Below, in pieces: positions 47,330-58,963 of a stretch of DNA of 64,000 nt. The notes beneath the pieces are model-generated. The model saw only the letters and a list, made by a program, of their open reading frames with translations, searched no databases and was not told the DNA's origin. Source of the DNA: Polychytrium aggregatum (Eukaryota; Chytridiomycota; Chytridiomycetes; Polychytriales). How positions within the stretch are numbered: the first letter of the stretch is position 1; each line of letters opens with the position of its first letter. The stretch spans positions 1 through 64,000 of the forward strand of contig NW_026516251.1 in the NCBI RefSeq assembly GCF_025602895.1. The letters are read 5' to 3'. The position numbers and the translations under genes are program-made.

Positions 47330-48215
47330 TCTGCATTTTGCGGTGGGCCTGGATTGCGAGGCCAATGCACCACGCACTTCTCCCCCGGGTTTCGGCTACT
47401 TCCGCCCGTCTTGCCTTGTCTCCCTCCTGTTTTTGGCTTCTGCCTGGTCGCTACTCGAGCTCCATATTTGGTTGAGTAATAGCATACAGCTCTCGTCTGA
47501 AACAAAGTTCATCCTGGCGATATGGATGTGGGTGGCCAAACGAGGTCGGTCATCAAGCCAGGAACAAGAAGCGAGAGGCTAGAGATCCGGCCAAGACATT
47601 CCAAACGGCGATCTCGCTCGTCGGCACTCAGAACTTCCCAGTCCAATCTTCCTGTCGCTCGTTTGCACGGAGAGCGGGTCCAACATGACAAATTCGACAT
47701 TGAGTTTATTGAATGCAAAGAGGTTGAATCATAGGAATGGGAGAAAGATTGGCGATAGGCGCATCGGTGTGTGCACGGGCAGGTCTCGCCTGCCCGACAG
47801 CGGGGAAACGTCCATCAGAGCACAAAAGGTAATGAGCGAGGCAAATCCAAGGAGAAATCGATTTGAAGGCCGATGGAAATCTAATCCAGTTGACTGAAAG
47901 CACCGCAGGAGTGCTATAGACTCCGACGGATGGATAGGAGCGGGGGAAATGGCATGAATTGGAGGGTGGGGGCACTGGGTGCTCCTAGCGACGGCCTGAC
48001 GATACAGAGTCACATCTGAGAGAATGAGAAGGAAAGGAGTTGAAGTCGAGAGGGAAGGAATAAACCGATACGATGTGCCTGTGAGGCAAACATCGACAGC
48101 TTGGTGGGCGGACGAGACAGAAAGCTTGCGAAACCGGGTTTGGCAATGAGCGCGAGAACGAAAGAACGTCGACGGCATCGGGCGAGACGCTGGCCGAGGT
48201 GCTCAGGAAAGGCTC
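47330..48215. other. Convergent spacer, HMG-CoA reductase / PH protein
   Basis: About 890 bases between two 3' ends. A 149-codon minus-strand frame (47729-48178) has no recognisable domain and lies where the PH gene's 3' UTR should be. I see no gene. Confidence 0.45.
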
Positions 48216-49787
48216 TTAGAAGACCCTGAAGGGACCACGGCTGCGAGACCGTTCGCGGAAGGCGGCCAACGAAAACTTGCGGGGCGAGCGACCACGCTCC
48301 TCAGGCTGCACGATCTCGGCTACTTTGGCCTGGAGGGCCGAGATATCGGATTGCAAAACAGGGTTATTGACAACGTCCGATGGCCATGGCTTCTGGCCCT
48401 TTTGCTCCTGCTGCCGCTCCTGCTGCCGTTCCTGCCGCTCCTGCTGCTGCTGGGGCTGCTGCTGGGGCTGCTGCTGGGGGAGAGTCTGGCTGACGTACCC
48501 ATCCGAGTCCCGGGCTTTGCCAACAGCAGCGCTTGGGAGTGGCGCCGCTGCAGGGGGCTCGGGGTTGAACGCTGCAAGGGTCGGCGGGGTGCTGGTGCGG
48601 CTGTCGGAGCGGCTGTCGGAACCGCTGTGGTCCTCAAGTATGGTTTCTTCGGCCAGGTTGGTGGCTCGGGCCTCGGAGAAACGTACTCGAGACATGGTTG
48701 ACTCAGTCATGGACAGAGTCGGGAAAGTCGTCTCCAGTTGGTCTCGAACCAGGATGCCTTTGGGCGACGACGACGATGTTGCGCCAAGTTCGAGGCTGGT
48801 AGTCGATGTCGACGGGAGGGTAGTCTGGAGCTCGAGGCTGGTCGCCGAGGTCGACGGAATGGGCGGCAGCACCCGCGAGTCCAGGGCCGAGCCAGGACGA
48901 GGCGAGTCCTTTCGCTCGGTAAACGCAAGACGAGAGACACTCTTGGAGCGCTTGGCGCTCAGGGCCTCCTGCTCCGAAGGCTTGGACTCTGAGGCCCAGG
49001 GAGGGAGGGACTTTGCGTACTGGAAAGCGTGCTGGAGTGCCTCAATCCAACGCTGGTACTCCTTGGATGTCCGAACGCCATAGCGGAACTCGGCCAAGCC
49101 AGTCTTGAGAGCGATCTGACAGGCCGAGCCGACCTCCTCCTCGTCCTTTATGGCCTTGACCGAGGTCAGGGGGATGAAGATGCGCTCGTTGGTGCCGACA
49201 ATCAGCACGGGCGAACCTGAGACGTTTCAAGGTGAGAAATCTGTCAGCCAGGTGTATCTCCAGGCGGCCAAGACCAGGGGGTGTTTGGGCAGAGCGATCA
49301 AGGCAAGGTTTGTGAGTGGGAGACGGACAAGGTCGACATGGTGGCCAGGGCGAGACGCAGATACGCTCGGACCGGGCGATTCAGGCCTGGCTTGGCTTGC
49401 CTCGACTTGGGCAGGGGCGATCGCAGACAAGAGCAGAAAGGACAGGCCGGGTGCTGCAATATGGGGTGGGGCTCTTGGCTAACCAAAGTCCTGGCGAGCG
49501 ATGGCAAGACGGGGAGCGCAGACACACATACCCGACATGGCGGCATAGCTGATGTGGCCAAGGACCTCGACCGAGTTGGTGTTGGAGGGCGCAAGATGCT
49601 TGACCTTGTCGAGCTTGAGCAGGGCCTCGTGGATAAACTTGATGTCCTGGGTGGTTTTGGGGTTGCAGAGCAGGGCGTTGCGGTAGTGTTTCTTGACACC
49701 GCCGAGGCGCCTCTCGATGAGAATGCCTTGATAGAGGATAGGAGTGAGCTCTGCTTGGTCGTCGTCCCAGACCATTCTGGACCACAT
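48216..49787 (-). CDS. PH-domain protein with Ser- and Gln-rich tail
   Basis: Two exons (complement of 49532-49787 and 48216-49216) encode 418 residues. The first 140 or so read as a PH-like domain: ILYQGILIERRLGGVKKHYR, then SGSPVLIVGTNERIFIPLTS and the closing helix SKEYQRWIEALQHAFQYA. The rest is disordered, with repeated SATSLELQTTLPSTSTTSLE motifs, a glutamine block (QQQPQQQPQQQQ near residue 340), and a basic Ser/Arg end, SPRKFSLAAFRERSRSRG, likely a phosphorylated or membrane-binding tail. A role at the plasma membrane or cortex is an inference. The start is the first in-frame ATG (49785-49787); a second ATG lies four codons on. Confidence 0.75.
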
Positions 49788-50946
49788 CAGATGAACGGGA
49801 GCGAGGGTTGTTGGACGGGTGCCGGGGAGGTGATGGAGCAAGACGAACGGTGTCGGCCGGTCCAAGGGGGGGTGTGTGCAGGAGAGCGAACGAAACGCAC
49901 AGAAAACCAGCCAGGCCCGCGAGACAGAAAGAGCAAGAAAAAGGCTGCCCCACCGTTACTGCGTCCCTCCACCGCCCGTGGTGCTGTCCGCCTTGCAGAA
50001 ACTGAGCAAAGGCCATCCACCGTCCGCCATCCACCGAGGACACGGCCGGACGAGAGGCGGAATGGACAGGAAGAGCACAGTTCCCCAGCCGCAATCACAC
50101 AGCCCGGTGGCAACAAGCACCTCAGCGGCACTTTCCTTCTCAAAACGAGCGGCCGAGCGGGTCGTGCAGTCCTCGCGCTGCCCGAGCACCAAGTCGCATC
50201 CGGCGTTTGTCCATTCGGAACCAATGGGCAGCGGCGAGGGATCCCAAGAGCAACAGCGAGCGAGCGGCATGCGCATACAAAGCCCATGGCGCCATCTCCG
50301 GACGGCAGCCGGCGAAAGAAGACCGGGCCGAGATCGCACCATCGTGACGAGGGCAGCGTCTGGCCCGGTCCCACGATTCTCCCAGCAGGTCGCGGTCACT
50401 CCTGTGCGCAATGGACTTGTCCCTTCCGGCCTCGTTACCGCCTGGGATGCCTCCAAGCCTCGCTCGACCAATGGTGGCAGAGACACCAAGAACAGGATGC
50501 GTCGAGCAGCCCTCCGCATCCTCGAGCGCACCCGATGCCTTGTCAACGATCTCCACCGCAAGGCAGCCAAGGTGTATCATTGCAGGGAGTGAGTTGATGA
50601 TAGATCGAGGCATCAATGGGGCTCTTGGACACGCTGAATATGGAGGCAACCTTTGGCAGGCAATGTATGAGGGCGTAGCATCGCAAGGCAGCTATGCGAA
50701 AGTCGAGTGTGCGGCGAATGGTCATGGCCAGCGCGCCATGGTATTGGGTGACAAAAAAAGCGATCGATGGTCAAAAAACCATGGTGTCCCGTTTTTTATT
50801 GGACTGGCTGTAATACGGGCCTATATTTTGCGATAGCGACGCAAGTTCCAAATCGACACCATCTCCAAGGCCTTGCTCGTTCCATAAAGCCATCGAGCCA
50901 GCATAGTGGCCGGTCGACGGACTTGCTCGGACACAGAGCATTGCCC
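49788..50946. other. Spacer between PH protein and RPAC1
   Basis: About 1.16 kb with several overlapping long open frames on both strands (one of about 430 codons on the plus strand ending 50597). All are Arg/Pro/Ser-rich, lack domains and look like chance frames in GC-rich DNA. It probably contains the PH gene promoter. Confidence 0.45.
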
Positions 50947-53052
50947 TCAGGCAGACATCTGGTGGGACTGTAGTGCAGCAACGCTCTCCTTGACCTTCTT
51001 GCACTTGTCTATCAGGATCTGCACGGCTTCTATGAAGATGACGTTTGGCTTCAGCACGCCCGTGGACTCGACGCTGACTGTGTGCCGCAGTAAGTGCCAG
51101 ATATCCGTTAGTGTCTGCATCAAAGCACGGCATCGCAGTCGACTTGATCCCATGGCCCCACAGGCCGAGTCCTCGTTATGAATTGGGTCCCGGCGCTGCT
51201 CTGAACATCCTCGTTCAGCGATAGCCCAAGAAGCGGGCTTGCGAATCTCGGTTAAATCGCAGTGCACATTGCTGCGGCGATCTGTGAGAGCATGCTCGAA
51301 GCAGCCATACGTACAGATGAAGTGGTCTCGCACACGGGCAAGCCGGACTTTGTTTTCAAACTCCTTATGTCGCAGCACCTCGCGGCTGACGGTGTCCTTG
51401 CGTGGATTCTTGACAAATGCCTCGCGCACGCCGTCGGCGTTCTTCTTGATCCCGATGACACCAGAAGGGAAGCAGTCCCGGAACTTGTCGGCATCATCAT
51501 TCAAAATAGGGCTCAAGATGGTGATCTCAGGAAGCAACCGATACGACGCAGTCGCTGAGCGACGCAATCGTGTCCGAAACCATGGCGACAAACAGCAAGA
51601 GATATTGAAGTCAGCGCAGTGTCATACACAGCGAAAGTTCAGCCGGCGTCGTTCAAGGCGGCTGTAGCCTCAGCCAAGGTGAGGTGCCGTACTGTACTGA
51701 CACCTCTGGCTCGACTGCGATTATACTGGCACCAGCGTGCGAGTCCGGTGATGCTTCCCACCCATCGACATCTGCCGGCATGATATTCGTCACAGAAAAT
51801 CAACCTACCCACTGGAGACCACTTGGCGTGCTCCTTGCCAATGCCCTTCTGGCAATGCGCTTGGAGGCTGATCTCCTGTCCCGGTCGTAGCTTGGTCAAA
51901 AGAATGTCGGTGTGCACGGGCGCGATGGGAGTTTCGGCAAATCGGACATCCTGCTCTCCTTGTGGTGCCCAGATCAAATGCCGACTGAGTGCTGTGCAGT
52001 AACCAGGGATCGACCGATTTAGATACTGCATGGAGCTCCCATTTGCCCGAATCTGTCGCCCTGGCATACCGGGGCTTGACTAGTCCTGTCGACGACTGGC
52101 AATCACCCGTCGTCTGCTGCCCATCAACACCGACTCGTCACAGCCCCTATCGCATTTGTCCGTTGAAATCCGAGGCAGGCCTTTGACCACTAACCACTCG
52201 AGTCGATGTACTTGTCCTCGGGATTAACGGCGTTAGGCGGCGATTTCGGATTGACCTGACAGGCAATGTTGAAATCAAACACGATGGTGTTCATATCCGT
52301 GGGCGGATCCGCGTCTGTCAACAGAAAGGATAATCCGTAAGTCTACGGGTCCCAGAGCCCAGGGTCCCATATTGGTCAGGGTCCCAGAGACAGATGCCAG
52401 CCCAACAGTAGCGGACAGGCACTGCTCCCCAGCCAAAGACAGGCACTGAAACTTGCATACCGCCCATTTTGAAGTCAAAGAATCGAGGATCGGCCAGGAT
52501 AGGAATGAGACCCAGTCGGTGGGCCAGGATTTCGTCGTGCATGATTGTGTCGTTCTTGAAAATATAGACCTTCTCGATTGCCATGGTCGGAACCTGCGAT
52601 GTTCGGATACAAAAGCGCCGTCTGGGATCAGCGCGATGCGGCCCAGCAGCTCTACCATAGCCACTGTACCCGAGCCTCTGGCTACCGGAACTATTCCAAA
52701 GGCTTCGGTGCCAAAGACCGCGCATACGACCAGCGAAACGGAAGGAAAGCTCGAACCTCGCCGATCATGATTCTTCGGAAGGCATTCGCGATAGCCGCAT
52801 CGACTCCGATCAGATCAAACTCCATATCGTCCTTGGCCATGTTGGTGACAACGACCTTGAAGCTCTGGCAACAGGATTCGGCCGAAGATTCTCGATATCA
52901 GAGAGCGCTCGCGGTATTGCAACACAGATCACAATCCATTCATGTCGGGGCGAAACTGCTCGTCGTCAGTCCAGCAGTACCTTCTTGAACTTTTCCAGGT
53001 CCCATGACAGATCTTCGCCAGGGAAGTTGTGGGGAAACTCCATCGACGAGAC
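50947..53052 (-). CDS. RPC40: RNA polymerases I and III subunit RPAC1/AC40
   Basis: Seven exons are resolved (complement of 52981-53052, 52757-52855, 52461-52593, 52195-52314, 51809-51991, 51315-51554, 50947-51077); they are in phase and give about 326 residues. The subunit pairs with AC19 to seed assembly of Pol I and Pol III, like alpha subunits of bacterial polymerase. Diagnostic stretches are MEFDLIGVDAAIANAFRRIM, HDEILAHRLGLIPILADP, TKLRPGQEISLQAHCQKGIG, AKWSPVATASYRLLPEITIL, FPSGVIGIKK, RKDTVSREVLRHKEF and FSVESTGVLKP. The N-terminal exon with the start codon, expected to end in an Arg before VSSMEFPHNF, was not placed; it should lie within a few hundred bases upstream (a candidate ATG at 53131-53133 reads MSKATDTVACRS). 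Confidence 0.93.
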
Positions 53053-53926
53053 CTTATTCAGATATCAGACAGTCAGTCGAGTTGGATCGGTGAGTCGACT
53101 TCGGCATGCGACCGTATCGGTGGCCTTGCTCATGTGTATGTCGACGATGAGCGCGATAGAGTCTACGACGACACGCCGGACCAGCAGCGGGCCAACGGAC
53201 TCGTATCCCTCCTCCTCCTCCAAGTCAGACAAATGAGCATGTCGCTCGACAAGAGAGAGACACCGTATGGACCGTGTAGTCTGTCGGGTGTGGGAGCGAA
53301 GAGAATGCTAGAACAGCAAGCAGCAGCAGGGGCAGGGCCGTTGGTGGGTATTTACGTGGTCGACCCGAGATTTCTCGATGATGACTCGCGACCGGATCAG
53401 ATCCATATCTTTGTCCGTGGGTGCCATGGGTGCCGCAGTGGATGTGAGAACGATGCTGCCGTGTGGTGTACTCAAGCAGGCCGCTCGTGTTGGTCGTTAA
53501 CTTGCTTGCTTGCCGGATTGCTTGCTGGATTGCCGATGATCGCCGGGCGATATTCAACCCGCGTTCAAGAAGAAAAACGGGGCCAAATGGAATTCATTTA
53601 TCGTGCTGCGCAACCACGTGTCGCCCACGTGCATGTCCGCGATGTATTCTGGTGAACCACCACCACTCCCACCCCCTCCAAGAGCTCACGGAACTAGTGG
53701 GCGGTAGAAGACCACGGCAATCGAGTGCTCGATATGCACAGCGACGACCGTCGCCATGATCCTACATATTTAGCGGACACGCCGGCTGTATTTATCTCGG
53801 CCATGATACTCCAAGAGCAACAGAGCCAGGAACCTGGGCGCACATGAAATCTCTGGCATGTTGCGCCGGAGGAGTCGGTCCACACCGGCTCGGGAGCAGA
53901 CAGGGGCCCCCCGTGATGCTCCGTGT
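53053..53926. other. Upstream of RPAC1 / downstream of ABP1
   Basis: About 870 bases expected to hold the RPAC1 first exon and promoter and the ABP1 3' flank. A GAGGAGGAG/TCCTCC cluster near 53210 and GTTAACTTGCTTGCTTGC repeats near 53500 are the only visible structure. Confidence 0.4.
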
Positions 53927-56714
53927 TTAAAGCAGCTCCACATAGTTGCCGGGGACTGTCGTGATACAGATGGCGGAGAGATGTGGAATGCCAAGCGCGG
54001 AATGGTGACGCCGACAGAGGGATCAGCGAGTGGATCCGATGTGCGATGTGCGATATGCATCAACAAAAATCAGCCACAGGGATTGGTTGGTTAGCACAAA
54101 AACGAGTCGACTGAAGCATGGCTGGAAGCAGGGACGTCCACGCGCAACCTACATAGTCCGACGCGACCATGGACAGAGCCTTGCCACCAGTCCTCCGAGA
54201 CAAACTCGATATCCAGGATGTTGTCGCCAGCATTGAAATTGAGTTCATTCTCTTCCTGAGCTTCGTAGTCATACTGCATGCGATCAAGCACGCAGACTCG
54301 TCCGCGTCAGTATCGTCGAACAGCCTGTCGACAAAGCCAGCAGCATCTGAAGCCAAAGAGTTCTGTTTGAATGCAGCCAGAGCCTCCCAGAACATGCACG
54401 GCAGCATACCAGAGCTGTAGCACATCTCCGAAGGGGAGCGGATGTCGGGACAGGAGGGGCTGGGACAGGTCGGATGGGCTGACAAGAAGATGATAGAACG
54501 TGAGACGCTCGGGCCGGGGTTTCGGTTTTTGCGCCAAGATGACAGCATCGTGCACAAATTACCTCAGGCGACGCTTCGCGAGCGGGCTGCAGCTCGACAT
54601 AGTTGGCCGGGAACAATCCACGCTCACCACGGAGATTGGCGCCCTCCCACCAGCCTTCATCGACCTGCACAATATCAGTGATGAGCTCGTTCTCATCGAA
54701 GCCGATTTCGTTTGATTCCTCTGCAGCAGGAGACAAATACGGAGGTTACGAACGAGACCCACATAAACCGACGGAGCGCCATCCGTCAACAGGGGTCCGT
54801 CGTTACTCCCACGAGCCAGCAAGCGGAGCTAACATACCAGGCTGATATGCATAGAGCGACACGGCAGCGAGCGATGTGGCAGCGGCCTTGGGACGAGCGG
54901 GAACTGGATACAGCGGGGAAAGACATAGTATGAGCCGATTAGAACCCATTGCTCTCCCCCATAAACAACGTGCGGCAACGGCAAAAGGACAAACATACCT
55001 GGAGCCTGGGTTAAAGCGGCCGCGGCTGCAGCCTGTTCAAGCGCTCGCTCTCGCTCGAGCTGCTCGAGACGCTCCCGCTCTTCCCGCAGGCGGCCAAGAC
55101 GCTCTTGCTCCTCCTGTTCTTGCTCAAGACGCTTCTGTTCCTCGCGTTCCTTCTGGCGCTGTTGCTCTTCGCGCTCGTGAAGCTGCCGATTGCGTTCACG
55201 AAGTTCACGCTCGCGCTCTTCGAGCTCTTGTCGTTCTCGATCTGCAGTCGCCTTCTTCTGCAACTCCTTTTCTTTTTCGGCCTCGAGCTGGTCTCGCTCC
55301 CATTGCTCTCGCTCCGCCTTTTGACGAGCAACCCGCTCGGCGTACTCCCGATCGCGTTGAGAGACGGCTGGGGATGGCGCTGCTGCTGCGACTGTGACCT
55401 TGGCTTGGGTGCCAGGACGAGGTGGGACCCACTTGGGTGTAGGGCTGGGGACTGGGGCAGCTTGTGGGGCGGTGTATGCCGAGGGAATTGCAGGCTTGGT
55501 CTCGGGCTGTTGCGTGGAGCTGAGTCGTCCGGAACTGAGGGGCTGCGGGTTTGTGACGATCGGTTTGTAGGAAGCGCCCTGATGGTATACCACAGATGTG
55601 AGCAATCTCATCTCGATGAGAAGCAAAACAACCAGCAAAGCCATCCAGAATAGTACCGAGAAAGCACAAAGCACAAGCACGATCATCCATCAATCGTATA
55701 CGAGTCCCCCAAGCCGCTCAGCAGCCGGGCAACCAGCAACCAAAGGTGATGCTAACCACTGGCTCCGGCTCGGCATCTCGTGCGGCATTGCCGGCCTCGT
55801 TGTGGATCGAGTATTTTGCGCCGGAGCTATCTTTGACCCGCTTCATGATGTAGTTGGGATCGACGTCGGACTCTGTACGGGCGTTAATGTGGACATGGTG
55901 GCCCTGGTGCAAGGCGAGACATCAGCCCAGGAGCGTCAGGCCAGAGCAGTTCTTGAGGGCCAGCAACCAAGATGCACAGACGCAACGACGTGACATGCTC
56001 GGCCGAGCGGCGATACGCACCCTGAAGAAAGAGATGGCATCATTAACCCAGACATTGAAAAGGCCTTTCTTGGACACTGGAACGCCGTCTCCGAGCTGCG
56101 GTCGTTGATGGGGAAGGATGTGTCAGCTCGCGGTAGAACGGCAAGCACTGAGCCGCTGACATGCAGTGATTTGCCCGCCCGTCGATGACGAGCAGCCTCC
56201 GGGGCAAAGTTGGCAGACGGCCACCGCAAGACGCAAGCTCAGGGCTCCAACAAGACCACACCGGGGACCGAGATACATACCCACGAGATCAGCACAAATT
56301 TGTTGAGGTTTGAGATTGGCTCCTTGACTTGGCAGAAGGCAAACATGACCTTGCCCTCCTCGAACTCCTCTTGGAGCTCCTCGAGGCCACCCTCTGCACG
56401 GACAGTGTTGTGATGGATAAGCAGTTGTGTCGGTTGGATGAATATATGAGGGGGAGACTCGGCGCACTTGCGAGCTTGATTTTGCTTCTAGAAGAGCAAT
56501 CCGGTACGACGCCTTCGCCAAGCGACCAGCCGCATACTCAGCCAGGCTATCGCTTTGAGGACTCACCGCCAGAGCCGATGTATTTGATCTCGGAGACGTT
56601 GGCGCCGATGACAGAGTACAGGGCCCAGTTGGTACGGTCAGCTTCGCTCAAGACGGCCGAGTAAGAGGCATTGATGTCGGCCGCGAAGCGAGAGAAATCC
56701 AAGTGGGAGGACAT
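53927..56714 (-). CDS. ABP1: Actin-binding protein Abp1 (drebrin-like) with two SH3 domains
   Basis: Ten exons (complement of 56567-56714, 56281-56393, 56021-56095, 55757-55903, 54999-55578, 54838-54903, 54563-54720, 54410-54478, 54153-54273, 53927-53955) give 501 residues with exact phase closure. The ADF-homology domain spans about 1-140 ([62 protein letters not shown]). A highly charged Glu/Arg/Gln coiled coil follows (about 215-335), then SH3-1 (about 368-427: [32 protein letters not shown]), a Pro-rich linker ([16 protein letters not shown]), and SH3-2 (about 451-501: [29 protein letters not shown]). Abp1 binds F-actin and Arp2/3 and recruits Ark1/Prk1 kinases to endocytic patches. Yeast Abp1 has one SH3; two occur in other fungi. 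Confidence 0.95.
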
Positions 56715-57512
56715 GGTGGAGAGTGTGCTCGAATTACAGCAAAGGGGGGAGTACAAAAGGAAAATAGGCAATGGAACGCAAGCGGGCCGATGGGTCGGTG
56801 ATGTGTCGATGTCTGCAGAATATTCACCGCTGACGCTCGGCGATGCAGGGGATGTCTTTGGCGAGATGCGAGTCGAAGCGGGTTTGCTGGGATGGCCAGG
56901 AGGCGCGGTTTTTGCCAAGGGCCGTGAACCCGAGGCCACCAGCAGCCCCGGCACCACGAGCAGAGTATCGTTGCCAAGAAGCCAGCGGACAGAGGAAGCC
57001 GGCAGCGAAAGCCAGGGCGGGCTCGAATAACTTGCTGTATCTGGGTTGTGTCCGACGGCACCTCCCGCCGGTTACGAGTCCGGAAGACAGTGCGAATCTA
57101 CTCGAGAATCCATTCGGCGAACACGCCAGCCCTCGCGTCTCCACAATCGATGCACACCGTATCCATGCTCGGCTGCGTCGACGATGCGATATAGTCTATG
57201 GCAGCCGAGACTCTTGCAGCCCTTGGCAACATGGGATCTCGCAGCCGCTCGCACGTTGTGGACTACATGGGGCAGCGCGGCTGGGTGGGAATCGATGGGA
57301 GTGACGGACGGTCATGTATCTATTCTCGTCCAAGCGAAGCAGCAGGTGTGCCATCTCGCATTGTGAACACTGCATTTGCCGTGCAAGGGCATTTGCCGCG
57401 CAATGGCGCAAATGAGCGGCAAACCGCAGCCGATTTTCCCTCCAAAATCGATGGGCCCGATGTTCATAAAGTTGGCATCTCGCGAGCGAGTCCGTCCAAG
57501 CTATTTCGAGCC
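56715..57512. promoter_or_regulatory. Divergent region, ABP1 / membrane methyltransferase
   Basis: About 800 bases between outward-facing starts. The methyltransferase frame stays open back to an ATG at 57198, but the extra 105 residues show no conserved character, so I place them in the leader. No clear motif. Confidence 0.4.
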
Positions 57513-58601
57513 ATGGCCTTCCTTGGTGTCTCCTTTCCCGCATTGCCGACATTGCCGACATTGCCAATGAGCAACCCCAAAGCCCCCTCCAAAAAGCCCG
57601 TCTTGATCTTCCTTTTGATCTCGTGCGTCATCTTCCTTCTTGTTGGCCTTATTGGCAACCCCAATGGACTGCTGAACCAGACCCCTCCTCCCTCTCATGA
57701 TGTGCCGGCTGTGATCGAGCACACCGATATTTTGGCACCGCCTCCAGTGCCATCGCCCGATCAAGAGCTTGTTGAGCACTCGAGAATGCTCAATGTTCTT
57801 CAAACTAAAATGGGCCTGTCCGCAGGAGAACTCAAGATGCTGCTGCAGCACTTTGAAGCCTCCCAGCCCCCCAATCAACCGACCGTCAATACCGAGTGCC
57901 AGAGCGATGTGGCATGCGGTCGTAAGGCGTTTCAGAACATTTTTTGGTTTCTGACAAAGTCGGGTGTGCTTCCGGTTGCCGCACCCTGGAGTGGACATCC
58001 CGAGAAAAACTTTGACCGAGTCTGGATCGAGGATTTCTTCCGAGAGTACGCCTTGACCCATACGAAACCGGGATCGCGATGCCTGGAATGGGGAATCCAT
58101 TACACCGAGGAGTTTTTCGGCCAAGTCTGTCAGATCCGCGATGCACTTGAATACGGCGGACCCAGAAGCCCTGTCACGCACGCAACCGGTACTACCTTTT
58201 ACGGAGACGTCCATAGCCTGCCCGAAGAGATGAGCAACACCTTTGACATCCTGATCATCACCCAAGTCCACGAGCACCTCTGGAATCCCATGAAGGCAAA
58301 CAAGGAACTCTTTCGCATTCTGAAGCCGGGAGGTCTTGTATATGTAACTGCGCCGCACATTTCCGTCTTCCACGGTGTGCCGGACGACTTTTATCGATAT
58401 ACAGTCAATGGTCTGAAGTCGATCTTCATGGACGCTGGATTCGAGTGCCTTTTGGCGAGACCATATGGAAATCTTGGAACAACGGTTGCAACCATCATGG
58501 GTTTCGACGTCGATAGCTACACCACAAGTGAGAAGCACTACGCCCCTGCTGAGGATGGGCTCTATTCCGAAGTCATGGGAATCTTCAAGAAGCCACTTTA
58601 A
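57513..58601 (+). CDS. Membrane-anchored class I SAM-dependent methyltransferase
   Basis: One exon; 362 residues from the ATG at 57513 (a later ATG at 57567 or an earlier one at 57198 are possible). A signal anchor, KKPVLIFLLISCVIFLLVGL, lies close to this start, giving a type II protein with the enzyme in the secretory lumen. The catalytic part begins near EDFFREYALTHTKPGSRCLE, where motif I is degenerate (CLEWGIHY instead of a glycine-rich loop). It has ILIITQVHEHLWNPMKANKE (motif IV region) and ELFRILKPGGLVYVTAPHIS (the LkPGG loop typical of Methyltransf_11), then a DDFYRYTVNGLKSIF segment. Similar proteins are annotated only as methyltransferases; glycan or lipid substrates are plausible but unproven. 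ATTGCCGAC repeats encode a Leu-Pro-Thr run before the anchor. Confidence 0.75.
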   Translation: MAFLGVSFPALPTLPTLPMSNPKAPSKKPVLIFLLISCVIFLLVGLIGNPNGLLNQTPPPSHDVPAVIEHTDILAPPPVPSPDQELVEHSRMLNVLQTKMGLSAGELKMLLQHFEASQPPNQPTVNTECQSDVACGRKAFQNIFWFLTKSGVLPVAAPWSGHPEKNFDRVWIEDFFREYALTHTKPGSRCLEWGIHYTEEFFGQVCQIRDALEYGGPRSPVTHATGTTFYGDVHSLPEEMSNTFDILIITQVHEHLWNPMKANKELFRILKPGGLVYVTAPHISVFHGVPDDFYRYTVNGLKSIFMDAGFECLLARPYGNLGTTVATIMGFDVDSYTTSEKHYAPAEDGLYSEVMGIFKKPL

Positions 58602-58963
58602 TTGTGTCCGGTACTCGCGATGAAATCGCCGCGATCACAGCATGGTCGAGTGAAGTTCGCCAATAAAGTGCTCTCTGTCACTGGCATCACGGCTGGGAGT
58701 CTGGGAATGTGCTTCACCGAATAGCTGTTCGAAATGTGAATGAGACACCCAGATTCTCATGGTCGAGAAAAAGCAGTCTTGTTGGTTTACAAATTGTTGA
58801 ACGACAAGTGGGGCACACCGTTTGTCTCGGCCAAAATACGGTGCTGAGGGAACCACACCGTACTCGGCGAAGAGCCCGATCCAGAGTGGCCCAGAAACGA
58901 CCCCTGGTTTCCTCCACACGCCTTCGCCACCCGCTCTCACAACCCTCGTCTCCAAGCATCAAC

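Noticed and set aside
47729-48178. Minus-strand gene of 149 codons
   Set aside because: No domain, Ser/Pro-biased, and placed in the expected 3' UTR of the PH-domain gene.
49281-50597. Plus-strand open frame of about 438 codons
   Set aside because: It overlaps the PH gene on the other strand, has no domain and reads as Arg/Pro/Ser-rich chance sequence in GC-rich DNA.
57501-58538. Minus-strand open frame of about 345 codons
   Set aside because: It is antisense to the methyltransferase, whose motifs are clear; the antisense text has no family likeness.
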